Origin: Planctomycetota bacterium
Lineage (GTDB): Bacteria; Planctomycetota; Phycisphaerae; WQYP01
Length of the DNA stretch: 36,564 bases
Reading direction: 5' to 3'
NCBI GenBank assembly: GCA_021805985.1
Contig: JAJZDN010000041.1
Span: forward strand, 1 to 36,564
In this document: positions 8,933 to 17,952 of the stretch, in pieces
Layout of the letters: the number at the start of each line of letters is the position of its first letter
Numbering within the stretch: position 1 is the stretch's first letter
Notes under the pieces: generated by a model
The model's database searches: none
The model's input: the letters and a program-made list of their open reading frames with translations, nothing else
Told to the model about the DNA's origin: nothing
Translations under genes and position numbers: made by a program

Positions 8933-9010
8933 CAGTGGACCGCAGGATCAATGTTTCGGCGACATCCCCTTTTTTGTTCCAGCCGTATCCGCTCTACTGC
9001 TCACCTCTCT
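8933..9010 (+). repeat. Right copy of the diverged direct repeat flanking the ATPase/MNT cassette
   Basis: It is the partner of 6881-6960, in the same orientation about 2.05 kb downstream. It begins right after the HEPN remnant region and ends just before the next gene. The copies are too diverged to be a fresh target-site duplication. They could be two members of a dispersed repeat family that mediated an insertion or deletion. Confidence 0.45.
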
Positions 9011-9039
9011 AAATTCACCGGGTACCGCCCGGCGGTGCG

Positions 9040-9774
9040 GTGAACCGTTACGAGGATTCTATAGCGATGACCTTAGGCGTCTGCATGATCATCGGCCAGG
9101 CCACGGACAAACTGGCATTAGAGGTGAAAACCTCAAATACTAAGATTTATCCTGACGGCTACAAGCCCGTGCGGGAAGTGCACAAATTGCGCCGCAACGC
9201 GCGACTCATGGAATTGCAGTTACAGGATTGCCCCGCGCAATTGTTTTATCAGATTCGCCTTTCCCAGGCGTTGTTGAAACTTGATGATTCACTCGCGTTT
9301 TATTTTCTTAAGCAGGCATTCGATCAGGTCCGCCCCCTTCTTGCGCACAGTGCGGCACCTTCAGCGCCGTTGGCAGCGGAACTGCTTGATTCAGTTATTG
9401 TCCGCCAGAGCCGGGGCGAAATTGATTCGGGGCTTCCTGTCGATGACCTTCTCCACGCGGCCCTCCGCTGGTTTCCGCATTGGCCCCCGCTGATCTGGAG
9501 GTGGGCCAATCGGCAGTTCAAACAGGGGCGCACTGCAGACGCGGCCGAGGCGATGGAGAATATTCTGCAATCAGCCCATGCCGGTACGTACCAGAAAACG
9601 CCATCCTTTGATGCCGCGCTGCTGTCGGCTGAAACATATCTGAACCTTGGTATCTGTTTTGCCAAATCACAGCGCTCTCAAGAGGCGCAACATTGCTTCA
9701 CGCTGGCCGCCCATGATCCTGCCCGGCAGGCCGCCGCAAAAGGTAATCTGGAATTGCTGGCGGCGGCGCAGTGA
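9040..9774 (+). CDS. C-terminal TPR part of a glycosyltransferase/TPR protein, probably internally deleted
   Basis: The 244 residues start at a GTG; an ATG at 9067 with GAGG 11 bases upstream is an alternative. The segment NTKIYPDGYKPVREVHKLRRNARLM closely follows the 'hHDGY...K..RN..LL' joint that in GT2-TPR proteins links the glycosyltransferase domain to TPRs. Helical TPR-like sequence follows (LSQALLKLDDSLAFYFLKQA, AAEAMENILQSA, YLNLGICFAKSQRSQEAQHC). The first 20 residues (MTLGVCMIIGQ) look like the start of a GT2 fold, but the 180-200 residues expected between it and the joint are missing. It is probably non-catalytic. The family call is from memory of the motif. Confidence 0.6.
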   Translation: MNRYEDSIAMTLGVCMIIGQATDKLALEVKTSNTKIYPDGYKPVREVHKLRRNARLMELQLQDCPAQLFYQIRLSQALLKLDDSLAFYFLKQAFDQVRPLLAHSAAPSAPLAAELLDSVIVRQSRGEIDSGLPVDDLLHAALRWFPHWPPLIWRWANRQFKQGRTADAAEAMENILQSAHAGTYQKTPSFDAALLSAETYLNLGICFAKSQRSQEAQHCFTLAAHDPARQAAAKGNLELLAAAQ

Positions 9775-9867
9775 GGCTTCATCGGGGCGATGGGTTGTGC
9801 GTGAGCGGGAACACTGCCCGTGTGCCAGCGGCACATGAATGTGCCGGCTAACATACTTTTTTTCGCC

Positions 9868-9943
9868 CACTGGCCCGGGCTGGCACACGTGCGGGGATGC
9901 AGCGGGGAGTACGCACGTGCCAAGTGGGATTCGCGGCTATAAT
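9868..9943 (+). promoter_or_regulatory. Imperfect inverted repeat and candidate -10 upstream of priA
   Basis: CCCACT...GGCACacGTGC (9868-9895) is mirrored by GCACGTGCCaAGTGGG (9913-9928). A TATAAT hexamer follows at 9938-9943, only 8 bases before the priA ATG. If used, that -10 would give an almost leaderless mRNA. No good -35 is seen at 16-18 bp. The 9775-9867 stretch also has short inverted GTGCC/GGCAC words. Confidence 0.35.
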
Positions 9944-9951
9944 TATCAGGT

Positions 9952-12393
9952 ATGATCGCAGAGCCGAGTTTACAGGATTCCGAAGTTTCTCCACCGCATT
10001 ATGCGGCCATTGCCGTAGATCAATCGCTGGATATGGATCTTACCTATGGTATACCTCCGGAATTTCTTCCGGTTCTGCAGGTGGGATCACGCGTGCAGGT
10101 ACCCCTGGGAAGGGGAAATCGCGCGGTCAACGGAACCGTTCTGGAAATTACGGATCAGGCACCCGTATTTAAGCCTAAGCCGCCCATCGCTGATAAGCCC
10201 GTTCCAAATCCGATCGAGCCGGAGAACCGACAGGAAGCGCTGTGGAACATCGCACCACCGGAACTGGTGCAGGCTCCGCCGACCGACCGTATTAAGTCAA
10301 TTTTGACGGTGTATCCGGAAATTGATCCCGTTCCCTCGGACTTGCTGGAAATTGCCCGTTGGATCAGCCGCTACTATTGTTGCCCGCTGGGAATGGTGCT
10401 CGCTACGATTGTGCCGGCGGCAGTCAAAAAAAATATTCGCCTGCCCCGGCAAAACTATATTCACCGCGTAGATAATACGCCTGATGCAGGAACCGCCGAT
10501 CACGGCTTTAGCACCCGCACCCAGGCGGTATTCACAAAGGTTTGGGACGCCTTGGCTCAAGGCCCGCTGACGGTCGATAAGCTGATAGCCAAAGCGGCGG
10601 TTTCCCAACCCATGCTCAAACGCTTTATTTCCGGCGGTTTGCTGCGGCTGGAGAAGCGCATTCTCTGGCCGGATGCCGCCCGGCTGGGGTTGCCCCCGAC
10701 GGCCGAGGCGCCCCTGCACACGCGCAAAGATTTTGCCCTGACATCCGAACAGGCCTTGGCCATGGAGTCGCTGTTACCACTGCTGAATCCGCCACGGTTT
10801 GCCGCACGCCTGATCTTCGGCGTTACTGGCTCGGGTAAAACCGAACTGTACATACGCTGTATTGAACAGGTTATTGCCTCGGGGCGGCAGGCCATTGTGC
10901 TGGTGCCCGAGATTTCCTTAACTGCGCAGCTCATCAGCCGTTTTACCCAGCGTTTTGAACGCGTGGCAGTGTTGCACAGCGGCATGGCCGATGCCCAGCG
11001 GCATCAGCATTGGCATTCGATCGCCGCGGGCTGGGCGCAGGTCGTTATCGGTGCGCGGTCGGCGATTTTTGCGCCCACGCCCAATCTGGGATTAATTGTC
11101 GTCGATGAAGAACATGAGCCTTCGTATAAACAGGAAAGCGCTCCGCGGTATCACGCGCGGGACCTGGCGGTGCGGCGGGGACAAATCAGCGGGGTTCCGG
11201 TGCTGCTGGGTTCGGCCACGCCATCGCTGGAAACCTGGCGTAACGCGCATGAGAATCCCCATTATGGCCTCATCGAATTAACTTCCCGGCCGCGCGGGTT
11301 GTTGATGCCGCGCGTCATAACCGTCGATATGCGCCAGGAGCGCCACCGCCGCCGCGGTTTACACGCCCTTTCCATGGTGCTTGAGCAGCGACTTAAGGAA
11401 ACTGTCGCAGAAAAAGGGCAGGCGATTTTTCTGTTGAATCGGCGGGGCTTTGCGCATTACGTGGCCTGCCCGCGCTGTGATTTTGTTCTTATGTGCGACC
11501 GCTGCGATGCCACGATGGTCGTGCATCGCCATTCCACTGAATCCCGTGATACATCACCGGACTTGCCTGATCGATATATCCAGTGCCATTACTGCCTGAC
11601 CAGCCAATTGCTTCCCAGCCGCTGTCCGGCGTGCCAGGCTCGTCTGGTGCAGCTTGGCCAGGGCACGCAGAGAGTGGAAGAAGAATTGCGCCTTAAATTT
11701 CCGGAATTGAAAGTTGCCCGCATGGACAGTGACTCCATGCGTGGGGCCGGGCATTATCAAGAGACCTTGCAAAAATTTGCCCAGGGAGAGCTTGATCTGC
11801 TGTTAGGCACGCAGATGATAGCCAAGGGTCTGGACTTCCCCAATGTGACGCTTGTGGGTGTGTTGAACGCGGATCTGGCTATGACCAGTCCGGATTTCCG
11901 CGCTGCCGAACGCACATTCCAACTGATCTGTCAGGTGGCGGGGCGCTGCGGACGCACACAAAGGCCGGGGCTGGTGGTCGTGCAAACCATGCAGCCGGAG
12001 GAACCTGCGATTTTATTCGCTACGCGCCATGATTACACCACGTTTGTCCAACAGGAACTCCAGCACCGAAAGAGTTTTAATTACCCCCCCTTTGGCCGGA
12101 TGGTACGCATGATCCTTTCGGATTCAGACTATCTTTCTTTGCTGGATGAGGCGAAATGGCTGGCGGCGATGATTCAACAATCTCCCGTATACCGGCCGGA
12201 AACCCTGCGCCTTATCGGCCCGCAGAACGCCCCCCTGCAACGCATGGATGAGAAATACCGCATGGAAATCATCTTGTTATCTCCCACGCCCGGACCCTTG
12301 CAGCAGGTGCTATCTGATCTGCGGCAAAGAGGTCTGTTTCAAAAATTTAGAGCCGACGTAACGGTGGACGTGGACCCCATGGCCATGCAGTAA
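9952..12393 (+). CDS. priA: Primosomal protein N' (replication restart helicase PriA)
   Basis: PriA recognises stalled forks and reloads the replicative helicase. At 813 residues it is slightly longer than usual. The N-terminal DNA-binding part runs to about residue 260. The helicase core has Walker A GVTGSGKT at 290-297, the DEEH box (VVDEEHEPSYKQE), LLGSATPSLETW, and the late motifs LLGTQMIAKGLDFPNV and QVAGRCGR. Two zinc-binding Cys clusters lie between (CPRCDFVLMCDRC and CHYC...CPAC, about residues 505-565). The frame is intact. The start follows CAGG and the family N-terminus (HYAAIAVDQSLDMDLTYGIP). Confidence 0.97.
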   Translation: MIAEPSLQDSEVSPPHYAAIAVDQSLDMDLTYGIPPEFLPVLQVGSRVQVPLGRGNRAVNGTVLEITDQAPVFKPKPPIADKPVPNPIEPENRQEALWNIAPPELVQAPPTDRIKSILTVYPEIDPVPSDLLEIARWISRYYCCPLGMVLATIVPAAVKKNIRLPRQNYIHRVDNTPDAGTADHGFSTRTQAVFTKVWDALAQGPLTVDKLIAKAAVSQPMLKRFISGGLLRLEKRILWPDAARLGLPPTAEAPLHTRKDFALTSEQALAMESLLPLLNPPRFAARLIFGVTGSGKTELYIRCIEQVIASGRQAIVLVPEISLTAQLISRFTQRFERVAVLHSGMADAQRHQHWHSIAAGWAQVVIGARSAIFAPTPNLGLIVVDEEHEPSYKQESAPRYHARDLAVRRGQISGVPVLLGSATPSLETWRNAHENPHYGLIELTSRPRGLLMPRVITVDMRQERHRRRGLHALSMVLEQRLKETVAEKGQAIFLLNRRGFAHYVACPRCDFVLMCDRCDATMVVHRHSTESRDTSPDLPDRYIQCHYCLTSQLLPSRCPACQARLVQLGQGTQRVEEELRLKFPELKVARMDSDSMRGAGHYQETLQKFAQGELDLLLGTQMIAKGLDFPNVTLVGVLNADLAMTSPDFRAAERTFQLICQVAGRCGRTQRPGLVVVQTMQPEEPAILFATRHDYTTFVQQELQHRKSFNYPPFGRMVRMILSDSDYLSLLDEAKWLAAMIQQSPVYRPETLRLIGPQNAPLQRMDEKYRMEIILLSPTPGPLQQVLSDLRQRGLFQKFRADVTVDVDPMAMQ

Positions 12394-12428
12394 CCTGCCA
12401 CTTCTCCACGCGTTGCTGCGTGGAGGAT

Positions 12429-13217
12429 TCATTTGGTGGTGCTGGAGGTGTTGGCAATGCCTGCAAATGACATGGGCGGCAGGCCAAATTTCTTTCGTGC
12501 CTTGTTACATGCCGCCAGTACTTTAATGAGTTGGCCCGAGGCATAGTATGCCACATGCCCATCGGCAAAGCCCAGCGGACCGCTGGTGGTCATGGTTTGG
12601 GTGTTGCGGAACAGGATGATAATGGATCCCAGCAATTTCCCTTTCGCCGCACTGTTGGGCAAAATGAGATCCCACCCGACATAACGATAATCGCTGTTGC
12701 GGTTAATGGCGGCAATTTGAACGCGGCGTTTAACATGCTTCCAATTGGGAGGCAGGGTAATGGGGGCCAGCGCATTGGTCGGATCGCTTAATTGCCGGAC
12801 GGATATCAATTTATCATTGAGCAACGTGAGAATATTGGGGGGAAAATGGCCCTCATGTCTACCGGCATAGGCCAGGCAGGCGTTACCAATGGCGGACATG
12901 TGGCGAAACTGCGAGACTTCCTGGGCCTTATGCAGGGCCACAGCCTGCACCGCAAAAAGCAGCATGCCCCCAGTCATGGCCGCAACTCCCAGCCATCGAC
13001 CAAAAAGCCAATGTTGTTTCTCCTGAATGCGGTAAATGATGGCTCCTGCGCCAAGGAACAGCGTCATAAGAGATAAAATCAGCACGCTGACCGGGGGCGG
13101 GGCCTGGGCAGCGGGTTTGGCATGTGACAATAAAATCGCCTCACCAATCAGGCAGATAACCGCCGCCACAGAAAACCAATTCACGCCTCGGGGAGCAGAT
13201 ACGTTTTGATTGTTCAT
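12429..13217 (-). CDS. Membrane protein with DUF1559/pseudopilin-like C-terminal domain
   Basis: The 262 residues have three predicted membrane helices (about 14-31, 44-62 and 74-92). A soluble domain follows that matches planctomycete pseudopilin-like proteins: FRHMSAIGNACLAYAGRHEGHFPPNILTLL, then a spacer, then GPLGFADGHVAYYASGQLIKVLA. The 'FADGHV' box is the hallmark of the H-X9-DG group. It lacks the usual N-terminal prepilin cleavage motif, so it is probably an integral membrane relative rather than a pilin. Its function is unknown. It converges with priA, 35 bp away. Confidence 0.7.
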   Translation of the reverse strand: MNNQNVSAPRGVNWFSVAAVICLIGEAILLSHAKPAAQAPPPVSVLILSLMTLFLGAGAIIYRIQEKQHWLFGRWLGVAAMTGGMLLFAVQAVALHKAQEVSQFRHMSAIGNACLAYAGRHEGHFPPNILTLLNDKLISVRQLSDPTNALAPITLPPNWKHVKRRVQIAAINRNSDYRYVGWDLILPNSAAKGKLLGSIIILFRNTQTMTTSGPLGFADGHVAYYASGQLIKVLAACNKARKKFGLPPMSFAGIANTSSTTK

Positions 13218-13652
13218 GGTAATCCTTTAACACCAAAGCAGCAGTATAAACGACAGCGCCCGCGGAGGCATCCTGAGCGAAGGTTACAGGGGACAGTTTA
13301 CAGGTTACAAGCGCACAAAGCCGCCGGCTCTGCCGGTGGTGAAACGCACGACACATCTTCAACCACGCTTATCAGCAGCGGAATGGGCATCTATGGCCAA
13401 CCCACACAATAGAAGCGCCAGCGCTTCCGCATCATTCCAGGTTCACGGTTCCAAGTTCCAGGTTCTTGATTCGGGACATCCTCGCACACGTAGCGGAATC
13501 AAAAATTGAAGTTGCTCTTATCTGCCCATGTTTATCCCTACAGCGTCAGGAATCGGATGTGACCGGCATGACCGGCGGCAGTGGATGACCGCGGCGCTGC
13601 CCGGCGGCCCGTGTGATGTTTTATTTCAATGTTTTTTTACGGGGACACAGTT
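13218..13652. other. Gene-free gap before the capsid gene
   Basis: I see no supported gene in these 435 bp. There are short phased repeats: ttacagg words at about 13282-13308, and ggttc/gttcc words at about 13439-13465. A run of ccggcatgaccggcgg sits near 13563. The capsid ribosome-binding site (GGGGA) is at the right end. Loss of structure here fits an old prophage border. Confidence 0.4.
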
Positions 13653-15005
13653 ATGAAAGTCAAATTTCTTAAAGATTATCTGGGGCAGAAAAAAGATTCC
13701 GTCATGGACCTGCCCGACGATCAGGCCAAGGCTGCGGTCGATGCCACCGTGGCCGAAGCGGTGGCGGTTGAGATCAAGGATTTGGATGAAGCCGTAGCCG
13801 GGATTCAAAAATCCATGACCGAACAGTTGGAGGCCGCAGCGCAGAAGATCACCACGCGTGTCATTGATCAGGTATCTAAGGGGCTAAAAACCGTGCGGCC
13901 CACGCTGGTGATCGGCCCGGACCGCCAAGACCTGGACCCCACCAGTGGATTTAAGAATCTGGGCGATTTTGCGCAAAGCGTCCGCAGGCATTTCACGCAC
14001 AAAGCCAGTGATGAACGTATCAAACGCATGATTGCCAAGGCGGACGGTATGGATGAAAACGTTCTGGCGGACGGCGGAGCGTTGGTTCCCACCGAGTACG
14101 CCAACCAGCTTTACCGCGATGTTCTCGCGGAATCGGTGATGTTTGATAAGGCACGAAAATATCCCATTAATATCGGCAATTCACTGTTTATCCCGGTGCG
14201 GCAAATTTCAGCGCTGGGTCAGACAAGCGCAGTGGGAGGTTCGCTGGGCACGTGGCTCAATGGCGATGGCGTGGGCATTACGCCCCAGAAGCCGGTCTAC
14301 AGCCGCGTGCAGATGACCCTGAACCGGTGGGGAACGCTACTGCCGGTTACTGATGAATTGTTGCAGGATAACAACGTCGCATTGTCCAACTTCATTTTTG
14401 ATGAAGGCGGCATCGCCCTGGCCTGGGATTTGAATCAGGCATTTATCTCCGGCAGTGGGGTTACCCAGCCGCAGGGAATCCTTAATAGCGGATCGCTGGT
14501 AACTGTCGCGGCAGACCTCAACCAGCCGGGATTCACGATCAGCTACAGCAACTTAGTGAACATGAAGAGCCGCCTCTGGACGATTCGCCCAGGCGATACC
14601 AGCGGCGTGGTATGGATTGCTCATCCTGACGCCGAAGCGCAGTTTGAGCAACTCAAGGACGCTGCCGGCCGTAATTTGTATTTCGCCGCTGGAACCATTC
14701 AGCAATCGCCGCAGCCGCGGCTGTTTGGAATCCCTGTGGTGTACAGCTTCCATTGCTCGGCAGTGGGCAACCCGGGCGATGTGATTCTGGCCGACCTGAA
14801 CCAGTATCTGGTTTCAACGAAAGTCGGGGGCGGAATTGAAGCGGCTATGTCCATGCACCTTTACTTTGATGCCGCGGAAGTGGCGTACCGCATTATCTAC
14901 CGGGTGGATGGTAAAACGGCCCGGCAGACGCCTCTGGCTATTCCCAACAGCGCCAACAATCGCAGCGGTTTTGTAGTGGTGGCGGCACGAACCGTTATCT
15001 CGTAA
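13653..15005 (+). CDS. HK97-fold phage major capsid protein
   Basis: The 450 residues start at the ATG behind GGGGACACAG; an in-frame ATG at 13629 has no ribosome-binding site. Residues 1-105 are a charged helical region (EIKDLDEAVAGIQKSMTEQLEA) like the HK97 delta/scaffold domain. The capsid core follows, with LADGGALVPTEYANQLYRDVLAESVMF, the P-domain-like RVQMTLNRWGTLLPVTDELLQD, ALAWDLNQAFISGSGVTQPQGIL and LFGIPVVYSFHC. The order and length fit the phage_capsid family. No prohead protease, portal or terminase gene is adjacent. At 450 residues with a delta domain it is not an encapsulin, which is about 270 residues. The frame is intact. Confidence 0.9.
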   Translation: MKVKFLKDYLGQKKDSVMDLPDDQAKAAVDATVAEAVAVEIKDLDEAVAGIQKSMTEQLEAAAQKITTRVIDQVSKGLKTVRPTLVIGPDRQDLDPTSGFKNLGDFAQSVRRHFTHKASDERIKRMIAKADGMDENVLADGGALVPTEYANQLYRDVLAESVMFDKARKYPINIGNSLFIPVRQISALGQTSAVGGSLGTWLNGDGVGITPQKPVYSRVQMTLNRWGTLLPVTDELLQDNNVALSNFIFDEGGIALAWDLNQAFISGSGVTQPQGILNSGSLVTVAADLNQPGFTISYSNLVNMKSRLWTIRPGDTSGVVWIAHPDAEAQFEQLKDAAGRNLYFAAGTIQQSPQPRLFGIPVVYSFHCSAVGNPGDVILADLNQYLVSTKVGGGIEAAMSMHLYFDAAEVAYRIIYRVDGKTARQTPLAIPNSANNRSGFVVVAARTVIS

Positions 15006-15191
15006 TTGATCCTGCAAGGTGGCAGGGTGATGGGTGCTGGAGGCAGGCGTGCAGCAAACGGCGGAAGGTTCAACAATGGCGCGTTGGGCGAAACACTTTT
15101 CGCCAATGGCTCACAACTTTCATGCCGGCTGCTGCTAAGTTGACTTCCGGATCACGCCCATATCCTGTCACCTTTTTGCGGGGGAATACCT

Positions 15192-15503
15192 ATGTATATG
15201 CCAGAGAATTATCCGCCTTTGTTTATCGCACAAAGTGTCGCCCGGCTTTCCGGCATACAAACGTGGCTGCCGATATTTGCGACAGCTTCGGTGATTGTCG
15301 GCCCGTTAATGGGCTGGCTGATCGGCCATGAGCGGCGTATCAGCCGCACGGAACAGGCCTTGATGGAAGGCGTGCGGCGAATGGATGCAGCCGATCGTGA
15401 TTCTGCGGCCTGGCGGCAACGCCTGGAAGATAAACAGGATGAACAATCTGCCAAATTGGATCAGGTTCTCGGTGCATTAAGGGAATTGTCGGATGCTCCA
15501 TAA
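15192..15503 (+). CDS. Small membrane/coiled-coil protein of the prophage-like run
   Basis: The 103 residues have one membrane helix at about 24-45 (TWLPIFATASVIVGPLMGWLIG). A charged helical tail follows, likely a coiled coil (ERRISRTEQALMEGVRRMDAADRD ... LDQVLGALRELSD). GGGGGA precedes the ATG by 6-8 bases. This architecture is common in phage lysis or structural accessory proteins, but I do not recognise a family. It overlaps the next gene by 11 bp, indicating co-translation. Confidence 0.6.
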   Translation: MYMPENYPPLFIAQSVARLSGIQTWLPIFATASVIVGPLMGWLIGHERRISRTEQALMEGVRRMDAADRDSAAWRQRLEDKQDEQSAKLDQVLGALRELSDAP

Positions 15504-15726
15504 CGCCGCCGAAAAATCTATGGATTGGTCCGCCATCTTCGGCCTGGGCACCGCATTGTTCGGGTTCATTGTGGCGGCCAGTCAGGCCCGGCGCGCCCTG
15601 TGGCATAAACGGGCGCGATTAAAAACACATCGGCGAATGCGACTTTGGCGGAAGCGTGCCCGCCACGCCCGGATGCAGGCGACATTCTGGCGATACGCGG
15701 CCGGGCGCTGGCATCAGGGGCCGTAG
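15493..15726 (+). CDS. Small basic membrane protein of the prophage-like run
   Basis: The 77 residues have a hydrophobic segment at 11-29 (DWSAIFGLGTALFGFIVAAS) and an extremely Arg-rich tail (RRALWHKRARLKTHRRMRLWRKRARHARM). Its start lies inside the end of the previous gene. The basic tail may bind nucleic acid or the membrane surface. No family is recognised. The overlap with a convincing neighbour and the shared phage context support it as real. Confidence 0.5.
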   Translation: MLHNAAEKSMDWSAIFGLGTALFGFIVAASQARRALWHKRARLKTHRRMRLWRKRARHARMQATFWRYAAGRWHQGP

Positions 15727-15794
15727 GAGCCTGTCCGAAAACATCTTCTCGTTACTCCAGTAGTGCAAGTTTTATTTCAAACAAGGAGCTTTCT

Positions 15795-16466
15795 ATGATT
15801 CAGTGGAAAACAATATTTCTTCCGGCAGTTTTGTGTTTTGGGATTATGGCCGTTGCCGGATGCGCCGGTATTCAGACCACTCGTTTGACACCTGTCCCGG
15901 ATTTCCGGGCCGTCCGGCATTCCGCCGAGGTAGCCAATACAGCAGCACATCAAACCCTTCGCGATTCCCAATCGCTGGTGCGGCAAACGGTGCAGGCGGC
16001 AAGCCGCGACCCGGCCATTGCGGCTCTGCGCCCGCAGGTGGTAACCGTAGCACGCGACGCGCAGCAAACACAGGCGGCGACCTCTGTGACCGTCGCGATT
16101 TTCAAGCCCGCGATTAAAGCGCAGGCTGCTTTTGTCCGATCCGCCCGTGCGGTTCAGGCTGGGGAATTGCTTGATGCGGCTAAGTATCATGCGATTTATC
16201 ATTCCTTAAGTTACAAACTTGGGCGATTTATTGTCGTTACGGTGTTTCTTCTCCTGGTGGCTGGGGGTCTTATCCTGTTTAGTGAGTCTGGCTGGGCCGG
16301 CGTTATTGCTATGAAATTTCCGATCTTGGCGGCCGCGTTATTCAAGCCGCTGGAATATCTCGGATTCCTGCTGGGCAAAGTGTGGGGGTATATTGAATCG
16401 GCCGTGGCGAAATTGCGGGGTACCATTACCCGGACTTTCCTGGGGCCTGCCAAGACACATTCCTGA
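15795..16466 (+). CDS. Lipoprotein with C-terminal membrane segments (prophage-like run)
   Basis: I chose the ATG at 15795 because AAGGAG precedes it by 7 bases; the frame is open further upstream but lacks such a site. The 223-residue product starts with a lipoprotein signal (LPAVLCFGIMAVAGC, modified Cys23). An Ala/Gln-rich helical part follows (HQTLRDSQSLVRQTVQAA...), then two membrane segments (about 148-170 and 175-197) and a basic tail. No family is recognised. A lipid anchor plus membrane helices would fit a lysis accessory or envelope role, which is inference. Confidence 0.65.
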   Translation: MIQWKTIFLPAVLCFGIMAVAGCAGIQTTRLTPVPDFRAVRHSAEVANTAAHQTLRDSQSLVRQTVQAASRDPAIAALRPQVVTVARDAQQTQAATSVTVAIFKPAIKAQAAFVRSARAVQAGELLDAAKYHAIYHSLSYKLGRFIVVTVFLLLVAGGLILFSESGWAGVIAMKFPILAAALFKPLEYLGFLLGKVWGYIESAVAKLRGTITRTFLGPAKTHS

Positions 16467-16515
16467 CAGATTTTCTTAACGCTTTGGCCATTTTGTCCCC
16501 ATCACGGAGACGCCT

Positions 16516-17799
16516 TTGAATATCTTGATCAAATGGCCCACGCGGGGCCGTGGTAATCTGTTTTTTCAAACCCTGTCCCAGTGGCGGGCATTGGAATCGC
16601 AGCGACATAAGGTGGTGTATCTGGTTGCCATCGATTTGGACGACCCGGTGATGAACAATCCAGCAGTGCTTCAACGCCTGACGCGCATGCCAGATGTGCA
16701 TTATCGCGTGGGTCCTGGATCGCGAAGTAAAATCGACGCCTGCAACAGTGATCTGGAAGATGCCGCGGGCTTGATTGGCATGGAGCCGGATGTACTGGTT
16801 CTGGCCAGCGACGACATGATCCCGCAGGTTCATTGCTGGGATGACTGTATCGCAGCAACTATGCAGCAGCAATTCCCGGCCATGGATGGAGCACTGCATT
16901 TTGATGATGGCTATATTGGTTCCCACAGGCTTATTACGTTAAGCATTATGGGATGGAATTTATATCGCCGCTTCGGTTATGCCTATCATCCCGCGTACCG
17001 CTCCATGTTTTGTGATAATGAATTTACCGATGTGGTGCGGCACATTGGTAAATATCATTATCAATCGCGCGTGCTGTTTCGCCATTGTCATATCGGCCGG
17101 CGGCCCGATGCGCTATTTATCCGCAATCAGCAATGGTGGGATGCGGACAAGACGATGTATGAGCTGCGCCGGGCGGCACATTTTGGCCTATCCGAACCGG
17201 TGTTGAGCATTTTAATTCCCTCGCTGCATCGGCGGCACACCACGCTTGTGGCCCTGCTGAAGGAATTGCATCGGCAAATTTTTGCAACGGACAATCCATG
17301 GCAGGTGGAAATTCACTGCGCCCTGGACGGCGGCGAAACCCCGGTGGGCGAAAAACGCGATGCGTTGCTGCGGCGGGCGCGCGGACAATTCATCGCATTT
17401 GTTGATGACGATGACATGGTGGCCCCCAGCTATATCGCCGATATTCTTCAGGCCATCATCGCCAAACCGCAGGCCGATTGCGTGGTATTTGCCGGCCGAT
17501 TGGAAGTGGATGGCGTTTATGCCGGACCATTTGATTATTCCATTACCCATAAGAAATATTATCAACGTGGCAACGCCTATTTTCGCACGCCCAATCATCT
17601 ATGCCCGGTGCGGCGCGAACTCTCATTGCAGGTGGGATTCAAAGCCATCAACTGCGGTGAAGATACCGATTACGCCGTGCGGTTGTTTCCTCTGCTGAAA
17701 TCAGAAAGCTCCATACCTGATCCGGAAAATGTTGACCAGCGCAAAACCTTGTATTGGTACCGCTTCAGTCCCACCGGCTCGGCCACACAAGGCAAGTAA
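16516..17799 (+). CDS. Tandem glycosyltransferase (two GT-A modules), phage-associated
   Basis: The 427 residues start at a TTG behind GGAGA. The first module (about 1-225) has MNILIKWPTRGRGNLFFQTL, a nucleotide-binding beta strand and a D-x-D-like LASDDMIP. The second (about 233-427) starts LSILIPSLHRRHTTLVALLKEL and carries FIAFVDDDDMVAPSYI, the GT2 metal-binding motif, then CGEDTDYAVRLFP. Such proteins occur in phage structural clusters and may glycosylate capsid proteins or host surface. It lies 49 bp after the lipoprotein and converges with the GT-C gene. The sugar donor is unknown. Confidence 0.75.
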   Translation: MNILIKWPTRGRGNLFFQTLSQWRALESQRHKVVYLVAIDLDDPVMNNPAVLQRLTRMPDVHYRVGPGSRSKIDACNSDLEDAAGLIGMEPDVLVLASDDMIPQVHCWDDCIAATMQQQFPAMDGALHFDDGYIGSHRLITLSIMGWNLYRRFGYAYHPAYRSMFCDNEFTDVVRHIGKYHYQSRVLFRHCHIGRRPDALFIRNQQWWDADKTMYELRRAAHFGLSEPVLSILIPSLHRRHTTLVALLKELHRQIFATDNPWQVEIHCALDGGETPVGEKRDALLRRARGQFIAFVDDDDMVAPSYIADILQAIIAKPQADCVVFAGRLEVDGVYAGPFDYSITHKKYYQRGNAYFRTPNHLCPVRRELSLQVGFKAINCGEDTDYAVRLFPLLKSESSIPDPENVDQRKTLYWYRFSPTGSATQGK

Positions 17800-17952
17800 C
17801 GCAGAGCAGTGCTGTGGCGTAACAACGGCGTGGCTGCCGGCTGATAGATTCAAGTTTACATGCTCCAATGTTCGTCGGGCGTCACGTATGATTTGCGATC
17901 CTCGCGGCCTGGCAATTCCTCGGTCTCTGCTGCTATAAAAATCACGGATGGC

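Larger units (their letters stand above)
13653..17799 (+). mobile_element. Prophage-like fragment: capsid, membrane proteins, glycosyltransferase
   Basis: Five same-strand genes with short gaps share a phage flavour, led by the major capsid protein. There is no integrase, portal, terminase, protease or tail gene in reach; priA and a DUF1559-like gene lie to the left and envelope genes to the right. It could be a prophage remnant or a retained capsid module. The boundaries are only gene limits. Confidence 0.5.

Noticed and set aside
13653-15005. Encapsulin nanocompartment instead of a phage capsid
   Set aside because: It is 450 residues with a long N-terminal delta-like domain, has no cargo gene beside it, and the neighbours are phage-like.
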